From: Orlajensenia sp037404875
Lineage (GTDB): Bacteria; Actinomycetota; Actinomycetes; Actinomycetales; Microbacteriaceae
Length of the DNA: 64,000 nt
Direction of reading: 5' to 3'
Assembly (NCBI RefSeq): GCF_037404875.1
Contig: NZ_JBBELO010000033.1
Span: 62,001 to 126,000, forward strand
Part shown: positions 15,304-24,570 of the stretch, in pieces
Position numbering within the stretch: position 1 is the first letter of the stretch
Layout: the number at the start of each line of letters is the position of its first letter
The notes under the pieces: generated by a model
Database searches by the model: none
What the model was told of the DNA's origin: nothing
The model's input: the letters and a program-made list of their open reading frames with translations, nothing else
Program-made: the position numbers and the translations under genes

Positions 15304-16368
15304 ATGCACGGCGACACCGTTTCACGACCGACGCTGGCGGATGTCGCGGCTCGGGCGGGCGTGTCGGCGTCCACCGCATCCCTCGCCTTCAGTGGCACGG
15401 GACCGGTCTCCGACGCCACGCGTGAGCGGGTGCTCGCCGCTGCGCGCGAACTCAACTACGGCGGGCCCGATCCGCGAGCCCGCTCCCTTCGCCGCGGGCG
15501 CAGCGGCATCGTCGGGGTGGTCATCGACGACCGGGTGAGCGAGGCCTTTCGCGATCCCGTGAACATCGCCATGCTCGACGGCGTCGCCGAGGCCATCGGC
15601 GAGATCGAGGCGGGACTGCTGCTGCTCACGGGCGTCAGCGGCGCCGACACGCCCGTGAGCCTCGAGACGGCTCCGCTGGATGCCGTGGTGCTGTTCGGCT
15701 GCAGCCCGCGGCTGGAAGAGGCGGTCGCGATGCTGGCCCGTCGCGGCATCCCGGCCGTCGTCATCGAGGGAGACGCCGGACAGGACGTGCCCGAGGTGGC
15801 CCTCGACAACCGTGAGGCGACCCGGCTCGGCGCCCAGCACCTGCGCGACCTCGGCCACGAGCGGGTGGCCATCGTGACCCTGCCCCTCGACCCCTCCCGT
15901 GCACGCGGTGCCCTCACGCCCGCGCGGGCCGCGGCATCCACCGTCTCGACGGCGACAGAGCGGCTGCTCGGAGCGCGCGACGTGTACCCGGATGCCCCCG
16001 GGGTGGTCGCGGCCGGCAGTTACGTCGATGAAGGCATCATCGCCGGGCGGGCACTGCTCGCCGACCCCGCCTCGCGCCCGACGGCCGTGATCGCGCAGAG
16101 CGACCTGCTCGCGGCCGGCGTCATCCGCGCCGCCGAGGAGCTCGGCCTGCGCGTCCCCGACGACGTGAGTGTGGTCGGGTTCGACGGCATCACGGTCGAG
16201 GGCCTGGACTACGACCTGACCACGCTCAGCCAGCCCTCGCAGGCCAAGGGCAAGGCGGCGGGCGACGCCGTCGTGCGCATGCTCGCGGGCGAGCATCCGG
16301 AATCGGTCACGTTCACGAGCACCTTCCACCGCGGCGATACGACCGGGCCGCCGCCTGCCGCGCGCTGA
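15304..16368 (+). CDS. LacI-family transcriptional regulator (controls divergent MFS gene)
   Basis: 354 residues. The HTH is PTLADVAARAGVSASTASLAFSG, followed by the hinge RARSLRRGRSGIVGVV and an effector domain ending in VSVVGFDGITVEGLDYDLTTLSQPS. The hinge-plus-core length is normal. The ATG at 15304 sits 6 nt after AGGAGGA; an upstream frame extension to 15250 has no start signal. The 28-bp perfect palindrome immediately upstream is the natural operator and also implies autoregulation. The ligand is unknown. Confidence 0.92.
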   Translation: MHGDTVSRPTLADVAARAGVSASTASLAFSGTGPVSDATRERVLAAARELNYGGPDPRARSLRRGRSGIVGVVIDDRVSEAFRDPVNIAMLDGVAEAIGEIEAGLLLLTGVSGADTPVSLETAPLDAVVLFGCSPRLEEAVAMLARRGIPAVVIEGDAGQDVPEVALDNREATRLGAQHLRDLGHERVAIVTLPLDPSRARGALTPARAAASTVSTATERLLGARDVYPDAPGVVAAGSYVDEGIIAGRALLADPASRPTAVIAQSDLLAAGVIRAAEELGLRVPDDVSVVGFDGITVEGLDYDLTTLSQPSQAKGKAAGDAVVRMLAGEHPESVTFTSTFHRGDTTGPPPAAR

Positions 16369-16383
16369 GCCCTCCGCCCCCTC

Positions 16384-16454
16384 GCCGCTGAACCATCTCG
16401 CCGCCGCTGATCCGCCCCTGGCGGCTCAATCCCGACGAAATGGTTCAAAGCGGC
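16384..16454. repeat. Palindromic repeat family A, copy 2
   Basis: TGAACCAT (16389-16396) / ATGGTTCA (16440-16447), with flanking CCGC / GCGG and an inner TGATCCGCCCCTGGCGG hairpin. It is about 75% identical to the 13042-13110 copy, sharing the CGACGAAATGGTTCA 3' part exactly. It lies directly before the M20 gene. Confidence 0.75.
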
Positions 16455-16478
16455 GCAGAGTCTGGGCAGGATGAGGGG

Positions 16479-17690
16479 ATGATGCTCGACGAGCTGTACC
16501 GCGACCTTCACGCCAACCCCGAGCTCTCGTTCGCCGAGCACCGCACGGCGGCGATCGTCGCCGAGCGGATGCGGGATGCCGGGCTCGAGGTGCAGACCGG
16601 CATCGCGGGCACGGGCGTCGTGGCCGTGCTGGTCAACGGCGAGGGGCCGTGCGTTCTGCTGCGGGCCGACATGGATGCGCTGCCCGTGCTCGAGAACACC
16701 GGCCTGCCGTACGCCTCGCAGGCGCGCGGCGTCGATCCCGACGGCCTCGACGTTCCCGTGATGCACGCCTGCGGCCACGACATGCACACGACCTGCCTGG
16801 TGGGAGCCGTCGAGCAGCTCGCGCGCGAGCAGTCCGAGTGGAGCGGCACGCTCGTCGCCGTCTTCCAGCCGGCAGAGGAACGCGAGGGCGGCGCGCAGGC
16901 GATGATCGCCGACGGCCTGTTCGACCGCATCCACCGGCCCGATGTTGTGCTCGGCCAGCACCTGAACCCGCTGCCCGCCGGAACGCTCGGCGTGCATCCG
17001 GGCGCCTTCATGGCTGCCGTCGACACCCTGCACGTGACCCTGTTCGGCCGCGGCGGGCACGGGTCGCGGCCGCAGAAGACGATCGACCCGGTACTCATGG
17101 CGGCGGCGGTGGTGATGCGGCTGCAGGGGGTGGTCGCCAGGGAGGTGGCCCCGCTCGACACCGCGGTGGTCACCGTGGGCAGCCTGCATGCCGGCACCAA
17201 GAACAACATCATCCCCGGTGAGGCCCGGCTGGGTCTCTCGCTGCGCAGCTTCAGCCCGGTCGTTCGCGACCGGATGGCCGCGGCCGTGCGGCGCATCATC
17301 CGGGCCGAGTCGGATGCCTCCGGAGCGACCCGCGAGCCCGAGTTCCGCACGGCCGAGACCTATCCGGTGACCGTGAACGACGCGGACGCGTCGGCCCGCG
17401 TGGTGCGGGCGCTGCGCGGCGTGGTCGCCTCCGACCGCGTGATCGATCCAGGAGTGCTCATGGGGAGCGAGGACGTCGGCATTCTCGCCGCGGCCGTCGG
17501 AGCGCCGCTGGTCTACTGGCTGCTCGGCTGCGTTGACCCCGATCAGTACCACGCGGCGGAGGCCGCCGGCCGCCTCGACGAGGACATCCCCTCGAACCAC
17601 TCGGATGCGTTCGCGCCCGTCATCGAGCCGACCCTCTCCATCGGGGTGCAGGCACTGCGGGCGGCAGCCCTGGAGTGGCTGGCACGCTGA
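16479..17690 (+). CDS. M20-family amidohydrolase (hippurate/N-acyl amino acid hydrolase type)
   Basis: 403 residues, cytoplasmic, two-metal peptidase fold. The metal-binding and catalytic motifs are present: HACGHDMHTTCL, the PAEEREGGAQAMI acidic pair, GQHLNPLPAG, and a C-terminal SNHSDAF. The dimerisation (lid) domain is about 180-290. The start is ATG 16479 after AGGATGAGGGG; a further ATG follows at once. A family A palindrome occupies the region right before it. The family removes acyl groups from amino acids; the actual substrate cannot be read. Confidence 0.9.
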   Translation: MMLDELYRDLHANPELSFAEHRTAAIVAERMRDAGLEVQTGIAGTGVVAVLVNGEGPCVLLRADMDALPVLENTGLPYASQARGVDPDGLDVPVMHACGHDMHTTCLVGAVEQLAREQSEWSGTLVAVFQPAEEREGGAQAMIADGLFDRIHRPDVVLGQHLNPLPAGTLGVHPGAFMAAVDTLHVTLFGRGGHGSRPQKTIDPVLMAAAVVMRLQGVVAREVAPLDTAVVTVGSLHAGTKNNIIPGEARLGLSLRSFSPVVRDRMAAAVRRIIRAESDASGATREPEFRTAETYPVTVNDADASARVVRALRGVVASDRVIDPGVLMGSEDVGILAAAVGAPLVYWLLGCVDPDQYHAAEAAGRLDEDIPSNHSDAFAPVIEPTLSIGVQALRAAALEWLAR

Positions 17691-17759
17691 GGCGTGGCGC
17701 GTGGGTGCGCTCTGGAGCGGCCCGTATGAGGCGTCGATGAGCGGTGGATGAGCGGTCGA

Positions 17760-19082
17760 TCAGCGGGTGGCGCCGACGACGATCCAGCGCTCGCCGCGTG
17801 CCCTCAGGCCGAGCGTGAGAGCGCGAGCCGCGAGATAGCCGAGCGCGAAGGCCGCGCTCAGCCATGCCAGTCCAGCCGCACCCGCCGGCGCGCAGGCGGC
17901 GACGGCGATCGCGAGCGGAACGAACGCGGCAAGGTTGAGCAGCCCGGTGAGTGCCAGGTAGCGCGCATCTCCGGCGCCGATGAGCACGCCGTCGAGCACG
18001 AAGACGTATCCGGCGAGCGGCACGGAGAGGCCGAGCAACACGATGGCCGGTGGAAGCACCGCCGTCACCGCGGCGGAACCGGTGAAGACCGCGGGAAGCA
18101 CCCACGCGAGCGCGATCGTGAGCACGCCGAGTACCGCGCCGCCTCCGACTCCCCACGCCAGGCAGCGGGAGAGCACCGCCCGCACGAAGCCCACGTCGCC
18201 GGAGCCGAGGCCGCGGCCGACGAGAGCCTGTGCGGCGATCGCGAGCGCGTCCAGGGCGAAGGCGAGGGTCGAGTAGAGGGTCATCACGATCTGGAAGCCC
18301 GCGAGCTCCGCGGTTCCGAGGCCGGTCGCCACGAGCACGGCGATCACGATGGCCGCGCGCAGGCTCGCCGTGCGCAGCAGCAGCCAGCCGCCCGACGCGA
18401 GCCCGCCCATCACGCCCGCGTGATGCGGTCGGATGCGGGCTCCCGCCCGCGCGGCATGGCGGGCGATGACGCCGAGATAGGCGAGCACCATGAGCCATTG
18501 GGCGATCACGGTTCCGATCGCGGACCCGGCGATACCGAGTCCCGCAAGGTAGATGAGGGCGAAGTTCAGCCCGGCGTTCAGGACGAATCCGACCACGGCG
18601 ACCACGAGCGGCGTGCGGGTGTCCTGCAGGCCGCGCAACAGGCCTGCGGCGGCGAACACGAGAAGCATCGCCGGCAACCCGAGCATGGAGAGGCGCAGGT
18701 AGAGGGAGGCGGCATCCGTCACCTCGGGAGCCGCACCGAAGGCGGCAGCCAGGGCCGGGGCCGAGAACCAGCCCAGCAGGGCCAGCGCGATGCCGAGCCC
18801 GAGCGCGATCCAGAGGCCGTCGATGCCCACCTCGACAGCTCCTCGAGGGTCGCCGGCTCCGAGCCGCCGGGCGACCGCGGGCGTGGTGGCGTAGGCGAGG
18901 AAGACCATGAGCCCGATGATCGTCTGCAGGGCGGTGCTCGCGATGCCGAGAGCGGCGAGCGGAACCGCGCCCAGGTGGCCGACCATGGCGGCGTCGGCCA
19001 GCAGGAAGAGGGGCTCCGCGATGAGCGCGCCGAGTGCGGGCAACGCCAGGCGCAGGATCTCGCGGTCGACGGAGCGGGGCAC
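17760..19082 (-). CDS. MATE-family efflux transporter (DinF-like)
   Basis: 440 residues with about twelve hydrophobic segments. The N-terminus REILRLALPALGALIAEPLFLLADAAMVGHLG is a clear MATE/DinF signature, and the symmetric second half starts near residue 230. The start is GTG 19082: a TACGCT box lies exactly 6 nt upstream (leaderless). The longer open frame to 19547 runs through a palindromic repeat and has no gene-like sequence. It probably exports cationic drugs or metabolites by ion antiport; the substrate is unknown. It is divergent from an ABC exporter operon. Confidence 0.92.
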   Translation of the reverse strand: MPRSVDREILRLALPALGALIAEPLFLLADAAMVGHLGAVPLAALGIASTALQTIIGLMVFLAYATTPAVARRLGAGDPRGAVEVGIDGLWIALGLGIALALLGWFSAPALAAAFGAAPEVTDAASLYLRLSMLGLPAMLLVFAAAGLLRGLQDTRTPLVVAVVGFVLNAGLNFALIYLAGLGIAGSAIGTVIAQWLMVLAYLGVIARHAARAGARIRPHHAGVMGGLASGGWLLLRTASLRAAIVIAVLVATGLGTAELAGFQIVMTLYSTLAFALDALAIAAQALVGRGLGSGDVGFVRAVLSRCLAWGVGGGAVLGVLTIALAWVLPAVFTGSAAVTAVLPPAIVLLGLSVPLAGYVFVLDGVLIGAGDARYLALTGLLNLAAFVPLAIAVAACAPAGAAGLAWLSAAFALGYLAARALTLGLRARGERWIVVGATR

Positions 19083-19137
19083 CCGCCCAGCGTACGAGGC
19101 CCGGCTCCCGCTCTGTCCTCTCCGTCCCCCTCGCACC

Positions 19138-19250
19138 CCGAAAGCGAGGCGATCCTGCTGCCCGACCGAAAAGCGAGGCGATCGTGAAGACGCGCCGTGC
19201 CGGATGCGCGGAACCGCGGCGTGGCGGCCGAAATCGCCTCGCTTTTCGGT
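19138..19250. repeat. Palindromic repeat family B between divergent efflux genes
   Basis: ACCGAAAAGCGAGGCGAT (19165-19182) and ATCGCCTCGCTTTTCGGT (19233-19250) form an 18-bp perfect inverted repeat with a 50-nt loop. A second direct copy of the left arm (CCGAAAGCGAGGCGATC) starts at 19138. It occupies most of the gap between the MATE start and the ABC promoter. Confidence 0.8.
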
Positions 19251-19311
19251 CTGACGGAGAACCCGATTTTGAACATTCACAAAATACTGAAACGGGCGTA
19301 GCGTGAGCGCC

Positions 19312-20253
19312 ATGAACACCATCATCCAGACGCGCGGCCTGCAGAAGCACTTCGGCCGCGTGTGCGCCCTCGACGGACTCGACCTCAGCGTCGCCGCCGG
19401 CGAGGTGCACGGCTTCCTCGGCCCCAACGGTGCCGGGAAGTCCACGACCATCCGCGTGCTGCTCGGCCTGATCAAGGCCACCGGCGGCGAGGTGAGCCTG
19501 TTCGGCCGCGACCCGTGGAAGGATGCCGTGGCGCTGCACGAGCGCATCGCCTACGTGCCCGGCGACGTGAACCTGTGGCCCAACCTCAGCGGCGGCGAGG
19601 CCATCGACCTCATCGCCCGACTGCGCGGAGGCTCCGGAGCCACGGCGACCCGCGACTACACGCAGCGACGTGCCCACCTCGTCGACGTCTTCCAGTTCGA
19701 CCCGACCAAGAAGGGCCGTACCTATTCGAAGGGCAACCGCCAGAAGGTCGCCCTCATCGCGGCGCTCGCCACGCCGGCCGACCTCTACATCCTCGACGAG
19801 CCGACGTCGGGCCTCGACCCCCTGATGGAGGCGGTGTTCCGCAGCGAGGTCACGTCGGTGCTCGCCGACGGGGCCACCGTTCTGCTCTCCAGCCACATCC
19901 TCGGCGAGGTCGAGCACCTCTGCGATCGCGTGAGCATCATCCGGGCGGGCAAGACGGTCGAGTCCGGAACGCTCGCCGAACTGCGCCACCTCACCCGCAC
20001 CGAGATCTCGTTCTCGTCTGCCGGCATCGATCCGGCCGCCCTGTCTGCCCTTCCCGGTGCCCACGACCTCGCCGTCGACGGTGCGCGCGTGCGCTTCACC
20101 ACCGACGCGGATGCCGTGACCGGCCTGCTTCCGCGCCTCGCCGCGCTGAACGTCGGCGGCCTCACGATCACTCCGCCGAGCCTGGAGGAGCTCTTCATGC
20201 GGCACTACCACGATGAGGTCCCCGCCGAGCCGGTGGCCGAGGCATCCCGATGA
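19312..20253 (+). CDS. ABC exporter ATP-binding protein
   Basis: 313 residues. Walker A is GPNGAGKST, the Q-loop region AYVPGDVNLWPNL, the signature YSKGNRQKVALIAAL (a variant of LSGGQ), Walker B LYILDEPTSGLDP, and the H-loop SSHILGEVEHLCDR. The C-terminal 90 residues are the typical extension of ABC-2 exporter ATPases. The ATG at 19312 follows a TAGCGT box by 7 nt. It overlaps the permease gene (ATGA at 20250). With the permease and a co-transcribed MarR/GbsR-type regulator it forms an efflux operon of the tetronasin/polyether-exporter type. Confidence 0.92.
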   Translation: MNTIIQTRGLQKHFGRVCALDGLDLSVAAGEVHGFLGPNGAGKSTTIRVLLGLIKATGGEVSLFGRDPWKDAVALHERIAYVPGDVNLWPNLSGGEAIDLIARLRGGSGATATRDYTQRRAHLVDVFQFDPTKKGRTYSKGNRQKVALIAALATPADLYILDEPTSGLDPLMEAVFRSEVTSVLADGATVLLSSHILGEVEHLCDRVSIIRAGKTVESGTLAELRHLTRTEISFSSAGIDPAALSALPGAHDLAVDGARVRFTTDADAVTGLLPRLAALNVGGLTITPPSLEELFMRHYHDEVPAEPVAEASR

Positions 20254-21884
20254 GCACCCTCTGGCCGCTGCTGCGGCAGCGTCTGCTCCGCGACCGCTGG
20301 CAGTTGCTCAGCTGGGCGCTCGGCATCGCGGTGCTCTCGCTCGTGGGCCACAGCGCGGTCGCGGCCCAGTACGGAACCGAGAAGGATCGCGCCGAGGTGA
20401 TCCGGCTGCTCATCCAGACACCGAGCGTGCTCGTGCTGCGCGGCACCCCGCAGGGCACGCAGACCGACGCCTTCCAGTTCATGCTGCTCTACGGCTTCAC
20501 CGCCATCCTGGTGGCGCTCATGGCCACCTTCCTCGCAGTGCGCCACTCACGCGGAGACGAGGAGGCCGGACGGGCGGAGCTCGTCGAGTCCACTCCCGCC
20601 GGACGCCTTCTGCCGCTCGTGGCGACGAGCATCGAGGGCATCCTCGCCACGGCCGTGCTCAGCGTTCTCTACGCCACGGGGTTCGCACTCTACGGCGCGC
20701 GTGCCGAAGGGGTGCTGCTGGCCGGCCTCGCGATGGCGACGAACGGAGTCGTGTTCCTGGGCATCGGCCTGCTGTGCGCCCAGCTGATGCGCACCTCTCG
20801 CGGCGCGAACGCGCTCGCGGCGACCATCGCCGGTGCGGCCTACCTCGTGCGGGGCGTCGCCGACGCCCGGGGCACCGTGAACGAGGACGGGCTCTCCATG
20901 ACGCCGAGCGGACTCATGTGGGCCAGCCCCTCGGGCTGGGGCGCACTGACCCTGCCGTTCTCACGGCCGAACTGGTCGCCGCTGCTCGTCGCCCTCATCG
21001 TGGGCGTCGCACTCTTCGCGGTCGTGTTCGCGCTGCGCTCGCAACGCGACCTCGACGCGAGCCTCGTGCCCGAGCGCCGCGGCCGCCTCACGGCTCCGGC
21101 GACGCTCGCCGGCCCGATCGGCCTCACGGTGCGCCAGTTGCGCAACGCCGTCATCGGCTGGGCGATCGCCGCCGGCCTGCTCGGGCTCTTCGTCGGCGGA
21201 CTCGCGCAGGTTCTCACCGAGGGGGTCGGCGGCGACCTGCAGGAGAACCTCGGCCATACCGTGGGCAGCCTCGCGGGCCCGAACGCCCAGGGCACGTTCG
21301 CCGACGTATTCATCGTCGCCATGTTCGCCATCATGGGAGCGCTGGCCGCAGTGGCCGGGGTGCAGACGATCGTCCGCGCGCGTCAGGATGAGGCTTCCGG
21401 CACGGTCGAGACCGTGCTCTCCGCCCCGGTCTCGCGCGTGCACTGGTTCGGCGGCTACCTGCTGTTGGCCCTCGTGAGCGCCGTCACCGTGCTCGCCGCC
21501 GGGATGGCGGGCACCTTCATCGGCGCTGCCGCATCCGGAGCGTCCTCCGAGCGCTTCCGCACCATTGCCGAGGCGGCGCTCGCGCAACTGCCGGCGGCTC
21601 TGCTGCTCGCCGCCATCGTGGCGGTCGTTTTCGCCCTGCTGCCACGCTGGACGATCGCGCTCGGCTGGGCGATCGTTCTCGTCGCCATCTTCATCGGCCA
21701 GTTCGGCGGCCTCTTCGGATTGCCCGACTGGGTGCGCGACGCATCCCCCTTCAGCCATACGCCCCTCGTGACGGCGGATGACGCCGATTGGGGGGCGGCC
21801 TGGGTCATGCTCGCGCTCGGCGTTCTCGCGGCGGCGGCATCGGTGGCGCTCGTGCGCCGGCGTGACCTGGCACTGGGAGGATGA
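20250..21884 (+). CDS. ABC exporter permease (tetronasin/polyether exporter-like)
   Basis: 544 residues with two homologous membrane halves of six segments each (starts near residues 1 and 290). QGTQTDAFQFMLLYGFTAILVALMATFLAVRH and the duplicated 'RADEEAGR/RQDEASGTVE' motif before TM3 of each half are typical of fused ABC-2 permeases that export polyketide antibiotics. The ATG overlaps the ATPase stop, so the pair is coupled. A drug-export function is inferred from the family; no biosynthetic cluster is visible nearby, so self-resistance is not indicated. Confidence 0.9.
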   Translation: MSTLWPLLRQRLLRDRWQLLSWALGIAVLSLVGHSAVAAQYGTEKDRAEVIRLLIQTPSVLVLRGTPQGTQTDAFQFMLLYGFTAILVALMATFLAVRHSRGDEEAGRAELVESTPAGRLLPLVATSIEGILATAVLSVLYATGFALYGARAEGVLLAGLAMATNGVVFLGIGLLCAQLMRTSRGANALAATIAGAAYLVRGVADARGTVNEDGLSMTPSGLMWASPSGWGALTLPFSRPNWSPLLVALIVGVALFAVVFALRSQRDLDASLVPERRGRLTAPATLAGPIGLTVRQLRNAVIGWAIAAGLLGLFVGGLAQVLTEGVGGDLQENLGHTVGSLAGPNAQGTFADVFIVAMFAIMGALAAVAGVQTIVRARQDEASGTVETVLSAPVSRVHWFGGYLLLALVSAVTVLAAGMAGTFIGAAASGASSERFRTIAEAALAQLPAALLLAAIVAVVFALLPRWTIALGWAIVLVAIFIGQFGGLFGLPDWVRDASPFSHTPLVTADDADWGAAWVMLALGVLAAAASVALVRRRDLALGG

Positions 21885-21888
21885 ACGG

Positions 21889-22362
21889 GTGGCACGCGAC
21901 GAGAAGGCGATCGCCGACTACGTGGAGCAGTCGGCTGCGGCCCTGACGGCGGCCGGCTTTCCTCGCATGCCCGCGCGCGTGCTCATGGCCCTGATGGTCT
22001 CGGACTCCGACGGCCTGACGGCGCCGGAGCTGGCCGACTACCTCGGCGTCAGCGCGGCCGCCATCTCGGGCGCGGTCCGCTACCTCCAGACGGTGCGGAT
22101 GGTGCACCGGGTCTCGCAGCAGGGCTCGAGGCTGGATCGCTACGACCTGCCCGCCCACGCCTGGTACGCGGCCACCCTCGGCCACAATCCGACGTACGAC
22201 ACGATCCTCGCGCTCGCCAAGGCGGCGCGGCCCGCGTTCGGGAATGAGGATGCGACGGGAGCCCAGCGGGTTCAGGAGATGGCGGAGTTCTTCACCTTCG
22301 TGGAACGCCGACTGCCTCAACTCCTCGAGGAGTGGTACGCGCAGCGGCCGGCTCGGCCCTGA
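21889..22362 (+). CDS. MarR/GbsR-type transcriptional regulator of the exporter operon
   Basis: 157 residues. The winged HTH is visible as MVSDSDGLTAPELADYLGVSAAAISGAVRYLQTVRMVHRVSQQGSRLDRY. The C-terminal half is helical (QRVQEMAEFFTFVERRLPQLLEEW), as in GbsR-like regulators with a dimerisation helix. The GTG start at 21889 lies 8 nt after GGGAGG and 4 nt after the permease stop. It is last in the ABC operon, so it is probably an autoregulating efflux repressor that binds near the repeat-containing promoter region at 19.27 kb (inference). Confidence 0.88.
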   Translation: MARDEKAIADYVEQSAAALTAAGFPRMPARVLMALMVSDSDGLTAPELADYLGVSAAAISGAVRYLQTVRMVHRVSQQGSRLDRYDLPAHAWYAATLGHNPTYDTILALAKAARPAFGNEDATGAQRVQEMAEFFTFVERRLPQLLEEWYAQRPARP

Positions 22363-22487
22363 GGTCGCGCCGCGGGCGATCAGCGTGTCGGCATGATCCA
22401 CGTGGGCGGCGGGTGTGAATGATCGGCGCCACGAGAGCCCGCAGGTCACCCGCGCGTTCAGCATGCCGGCACCCATAGGCTGATGCA

Positions 22488-24473
22488 ATGACCGAACCCC
22501 TCGCATCCGGCATCGCCCTCGACGAACTCGACCCCGCCGTCCGCCCCCAGGACGACCTCTTCCGGCACGTGAACGGCAAGTGGATCCAGCGCACCGAGAT
22601 CCCCGCCGACAAGGCGCGCTACGGGTCGTTCTACCTGCTGCACGAGGAGGCCGAGAAGGCCGTGCACGACATCATCCTCGAGGCCGCCGACGGCACCACC
22701 GGGCCGGCCGAGGATGCGGTGGAGGCGCGCAAGGTGGGCGACCTGTTCGCGAGCTTCATGGACGAGGAGCGCATCGAGGCGCTGGGCGTCGAGCCCATCG
22801 CGGAGCAGCTCGCGCTCGCCGCATCCGTGCGCGCCGTGCCCGACCTGTTGAGCGCGCTCGGCGCGCTCGAGAAGCACGGCGTGAGCGGCTTCGCGCAGCT
22901 GTTCGTCGACAACGACCCGGGCGATCCCGAGCGCTACCTCGTCTTCCTCGAACAGGGCGGCATCGGTCTGCCCGATGAGAGCTACTTCCGCGACGAGAAG
23001 TTCGCAGCCATCCGTGAGAGCTACCGCGCCCACCTCGAGCGGATGCTCGCACTCGCCGGCCTGGACGACGCGGCCGAGCGCGCGGAGCGCATCTTCGCCC
23101 TCGAGACGGCCATCGCCGGTCACCACTGGGACAACGTGGCATCGCGTGACAGCGAGAAGACCTACAACCTGCGGTCGTGGTCCGACGTCGTCGATAGCGT
23201 GCGGCAGGCCGGCGGAGCCGACCTCGACATCTGGCTCGACGCGATGGGAGCTCCGGCCGGCGCCTTCTCCGAGCTCGTCGTGCGCCAGCCCGAGTTCCTC
23301 GGCGGCCTCGGCGAACTGCTCACCGAGGAGCATCTCGATGGCTGGCGCGACTGGCTCGCCTGGCAGGTCATCCGCTCGAACGCCGCGTACCTCTCCACCG
23401 CCTTCGTCGAGGCGAACTTCGACTTCTACGGCCGCACCCTCACCGGCGCTCCCGAGATGCGGGCCCGCTGGAAGCGCGGCGTCTCGCTCGTCGAGGGAGC
23501 CATGGGCGAGGCGGTCGGGCGCATCTACGTCGAGCGGTTCTTCCCGCCGGCATCCAAGCAGGCCATGGACGTGCTCGTCGCAAACCTCATCGAGGCGTAC
23601 CGGCAGTCGATCTCGCAGCTGCCGTGGATGGGCGAGCAGACGCGCGAGCGTGCACTGGAGAAGCTCGAGAAGTTCACCCCGAAGATCGGCTTCCCCGCGA
23701 AGTGGCGGGACTACTCCTCGCTCCAGGTGAGCGCGGATGACCTCGTCGGCAACGTCCGGGCAACGAGCGAGTTCGAGTTCAACCGCGAACTCGGCAAGAT
23801 CGGCAAGCCGCTCGACCGCGACGAATGGTTCATGACGCCGCAGACCATCAACGCGTACTACAACCCCGGCTTCAACGAGATCGTGTTCCCCGCCGCCATC
23901 CTGCAGTACCCCTTCTTCAGCCCCGACCGGGATGCCGCGGCCAACTACGGCGCCATCGGAGCGGTGATCGGGCACGAGATCGGTCACGGCTTCGATGACC
24001 AGGGATCCAAGTACGACGGCGACGGCCGCCTCACCGACTGGTGGACCGAGCAGGACCGCGCCGCGTTCGAGCAGCGCACGAGCTCGCTCATCGCCCAGTA
24101 CGACGCCCTCGCGCCGGCGCAGGTGCCCGATCACCACGTGAACGGCGCCCTCACGATCGGCGAGAACATCGGCGACCTCGGCGGCCTCGCCATCGCCTGG
24201 AAGGCCTACCTCATCTCGCTCGAAGGAGCCGAACCGCCCGTCATCGACGGCCTCACCGGAGCACAGCGGTTCTTCCTCGCCTGGGCGCAGTCCTGGCAGT
24301 TGAAGGCCCGCGACGCCGAGGTCATCCGGCTGCTGGCCATCGATCCGCACTCACCGAACGAGTTCCGCTGCAACCAGATCGTGCGCAACATCGACGCCTT
24401 CTACGACGCCTTCGGCGTGGGCGAGGCGGATGCGCTGTGGCTGCCGGCGCAGGAACGCGTCGCCATCTGGTGA
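22488..24473 (+). CDS. M13-family zinc metallopeptidase (neprilysin/PepO type)
   Basis: 661 residues, the normal family length. It begins with RPQDDLFRHVNGKWIQRTEIP, the conserved M13 N-terminus. The zinc site is VIGHEIGHGFDDQGSKYD, with the third ligand Glu in ENIGDLGGLAIAW. The C-terminal substrate motif 'NEFRCNQIVRN' and the final W are also typical. No signal peptide is present, so it is cytoplasmic or leaves by another route. The ATG at 22488 has TAGGCT exactly 6 nt upstream (leaderless). It degrades short peptides; the physiological role is unknown. Confidence 0.95.
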   Translation: MTEPLASGIALDELDPAVRPQDDLFRHVNGKWIQRTEIPADKARYGSFYLLHEEAEKAVHDIILEAADGTTGPAEDAVEARKVGDLFASFMDEERIEALGVEPIAEQLALAASVRAVPDLLSALGALEKHGVSGFAQLFVDNDPGDPERYLVFLEQGGIGLPDESYFRDEKFAAIRESYRAHLERMLALAGLDDAAERAERIFALETAIAGHHWDNVASRDSEKTYNLRSWSDVVDSVRQAGGADLDIWLDAMGAPAGAFSELVVRQPEFLGGLGELLTEEHLDGWRDWLAWQVIRSNAAYLSTAFVEANFDFYGRTLTGAPEMRARWKRGVSLVEGAMGEAVGRIYVERFFPPASKQAMDVLVANLIEAYRQSISQLPWMGEQTRERALEKLEKFTPKIGFPAKWRDYSSLQVSADDLVGNVRATSEFEFNRELGKIGKPLDRDEWFMTPQTINAYYNPGFNEIVFPAAILQYPFFSPDRDAAANYGAIGAVIGHEIGHGFDDQGSKYDGDGRLTDWWTEQDRAAFEQRTSSLIAQYDALAPAQVPDHHVNGALTIGENIGDLGGLAIAWKAYLISLEGAEPPVIDGLTGAQRFFLAWAQSWQLKARDAEVIRLLAIDPHSPNEFRCNQIVRNIDAFYDAFGVGEADALWLPAQERVAIW

Positions 24474-24523
24474 GTGCCGCCAGGCGCTCGGCTGGCGCGC
24501 AGATCGCTGTGCCCAGTTCGGGT

Positions 24524-24529
24524 TATGCT
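24524..24529 (+). promoter_or_regulatory. -10-like box TATGCT before the serine hydrolase gene
   Basis: It lies about 42 nt before the TTG start, so the transcript would have a short leader carrying the GAGAGAAG ribosome site. No good -35 is visible. Confidence 0.4.
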
Positions 24530-24570
24530 GCCCTGAGTCCATCGCCGCACGTGCCTTGAGAGAGAAGCCG

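Noticed and set aside
17620..20211. Open frame of 863 codons on the minus strand spanning two genes
   Set aside because: Composed of the shadow of the ABC ATPase, the palindromic repeat and an alternate frame of the MATE gene; Arg/Pro-rich in the last part.
19312..22362. Antibiotic biosynthesis cluster around the polyether-type exporter
   Set aside because: No polyketide, peptide or other biosynthetic genes flank the exporter.
22458..24350. Open frame of 630 codons on the minus strand
   Set aside because: Antisense shadow of the M13 peptidase gene, whose zinc motifs are intact.
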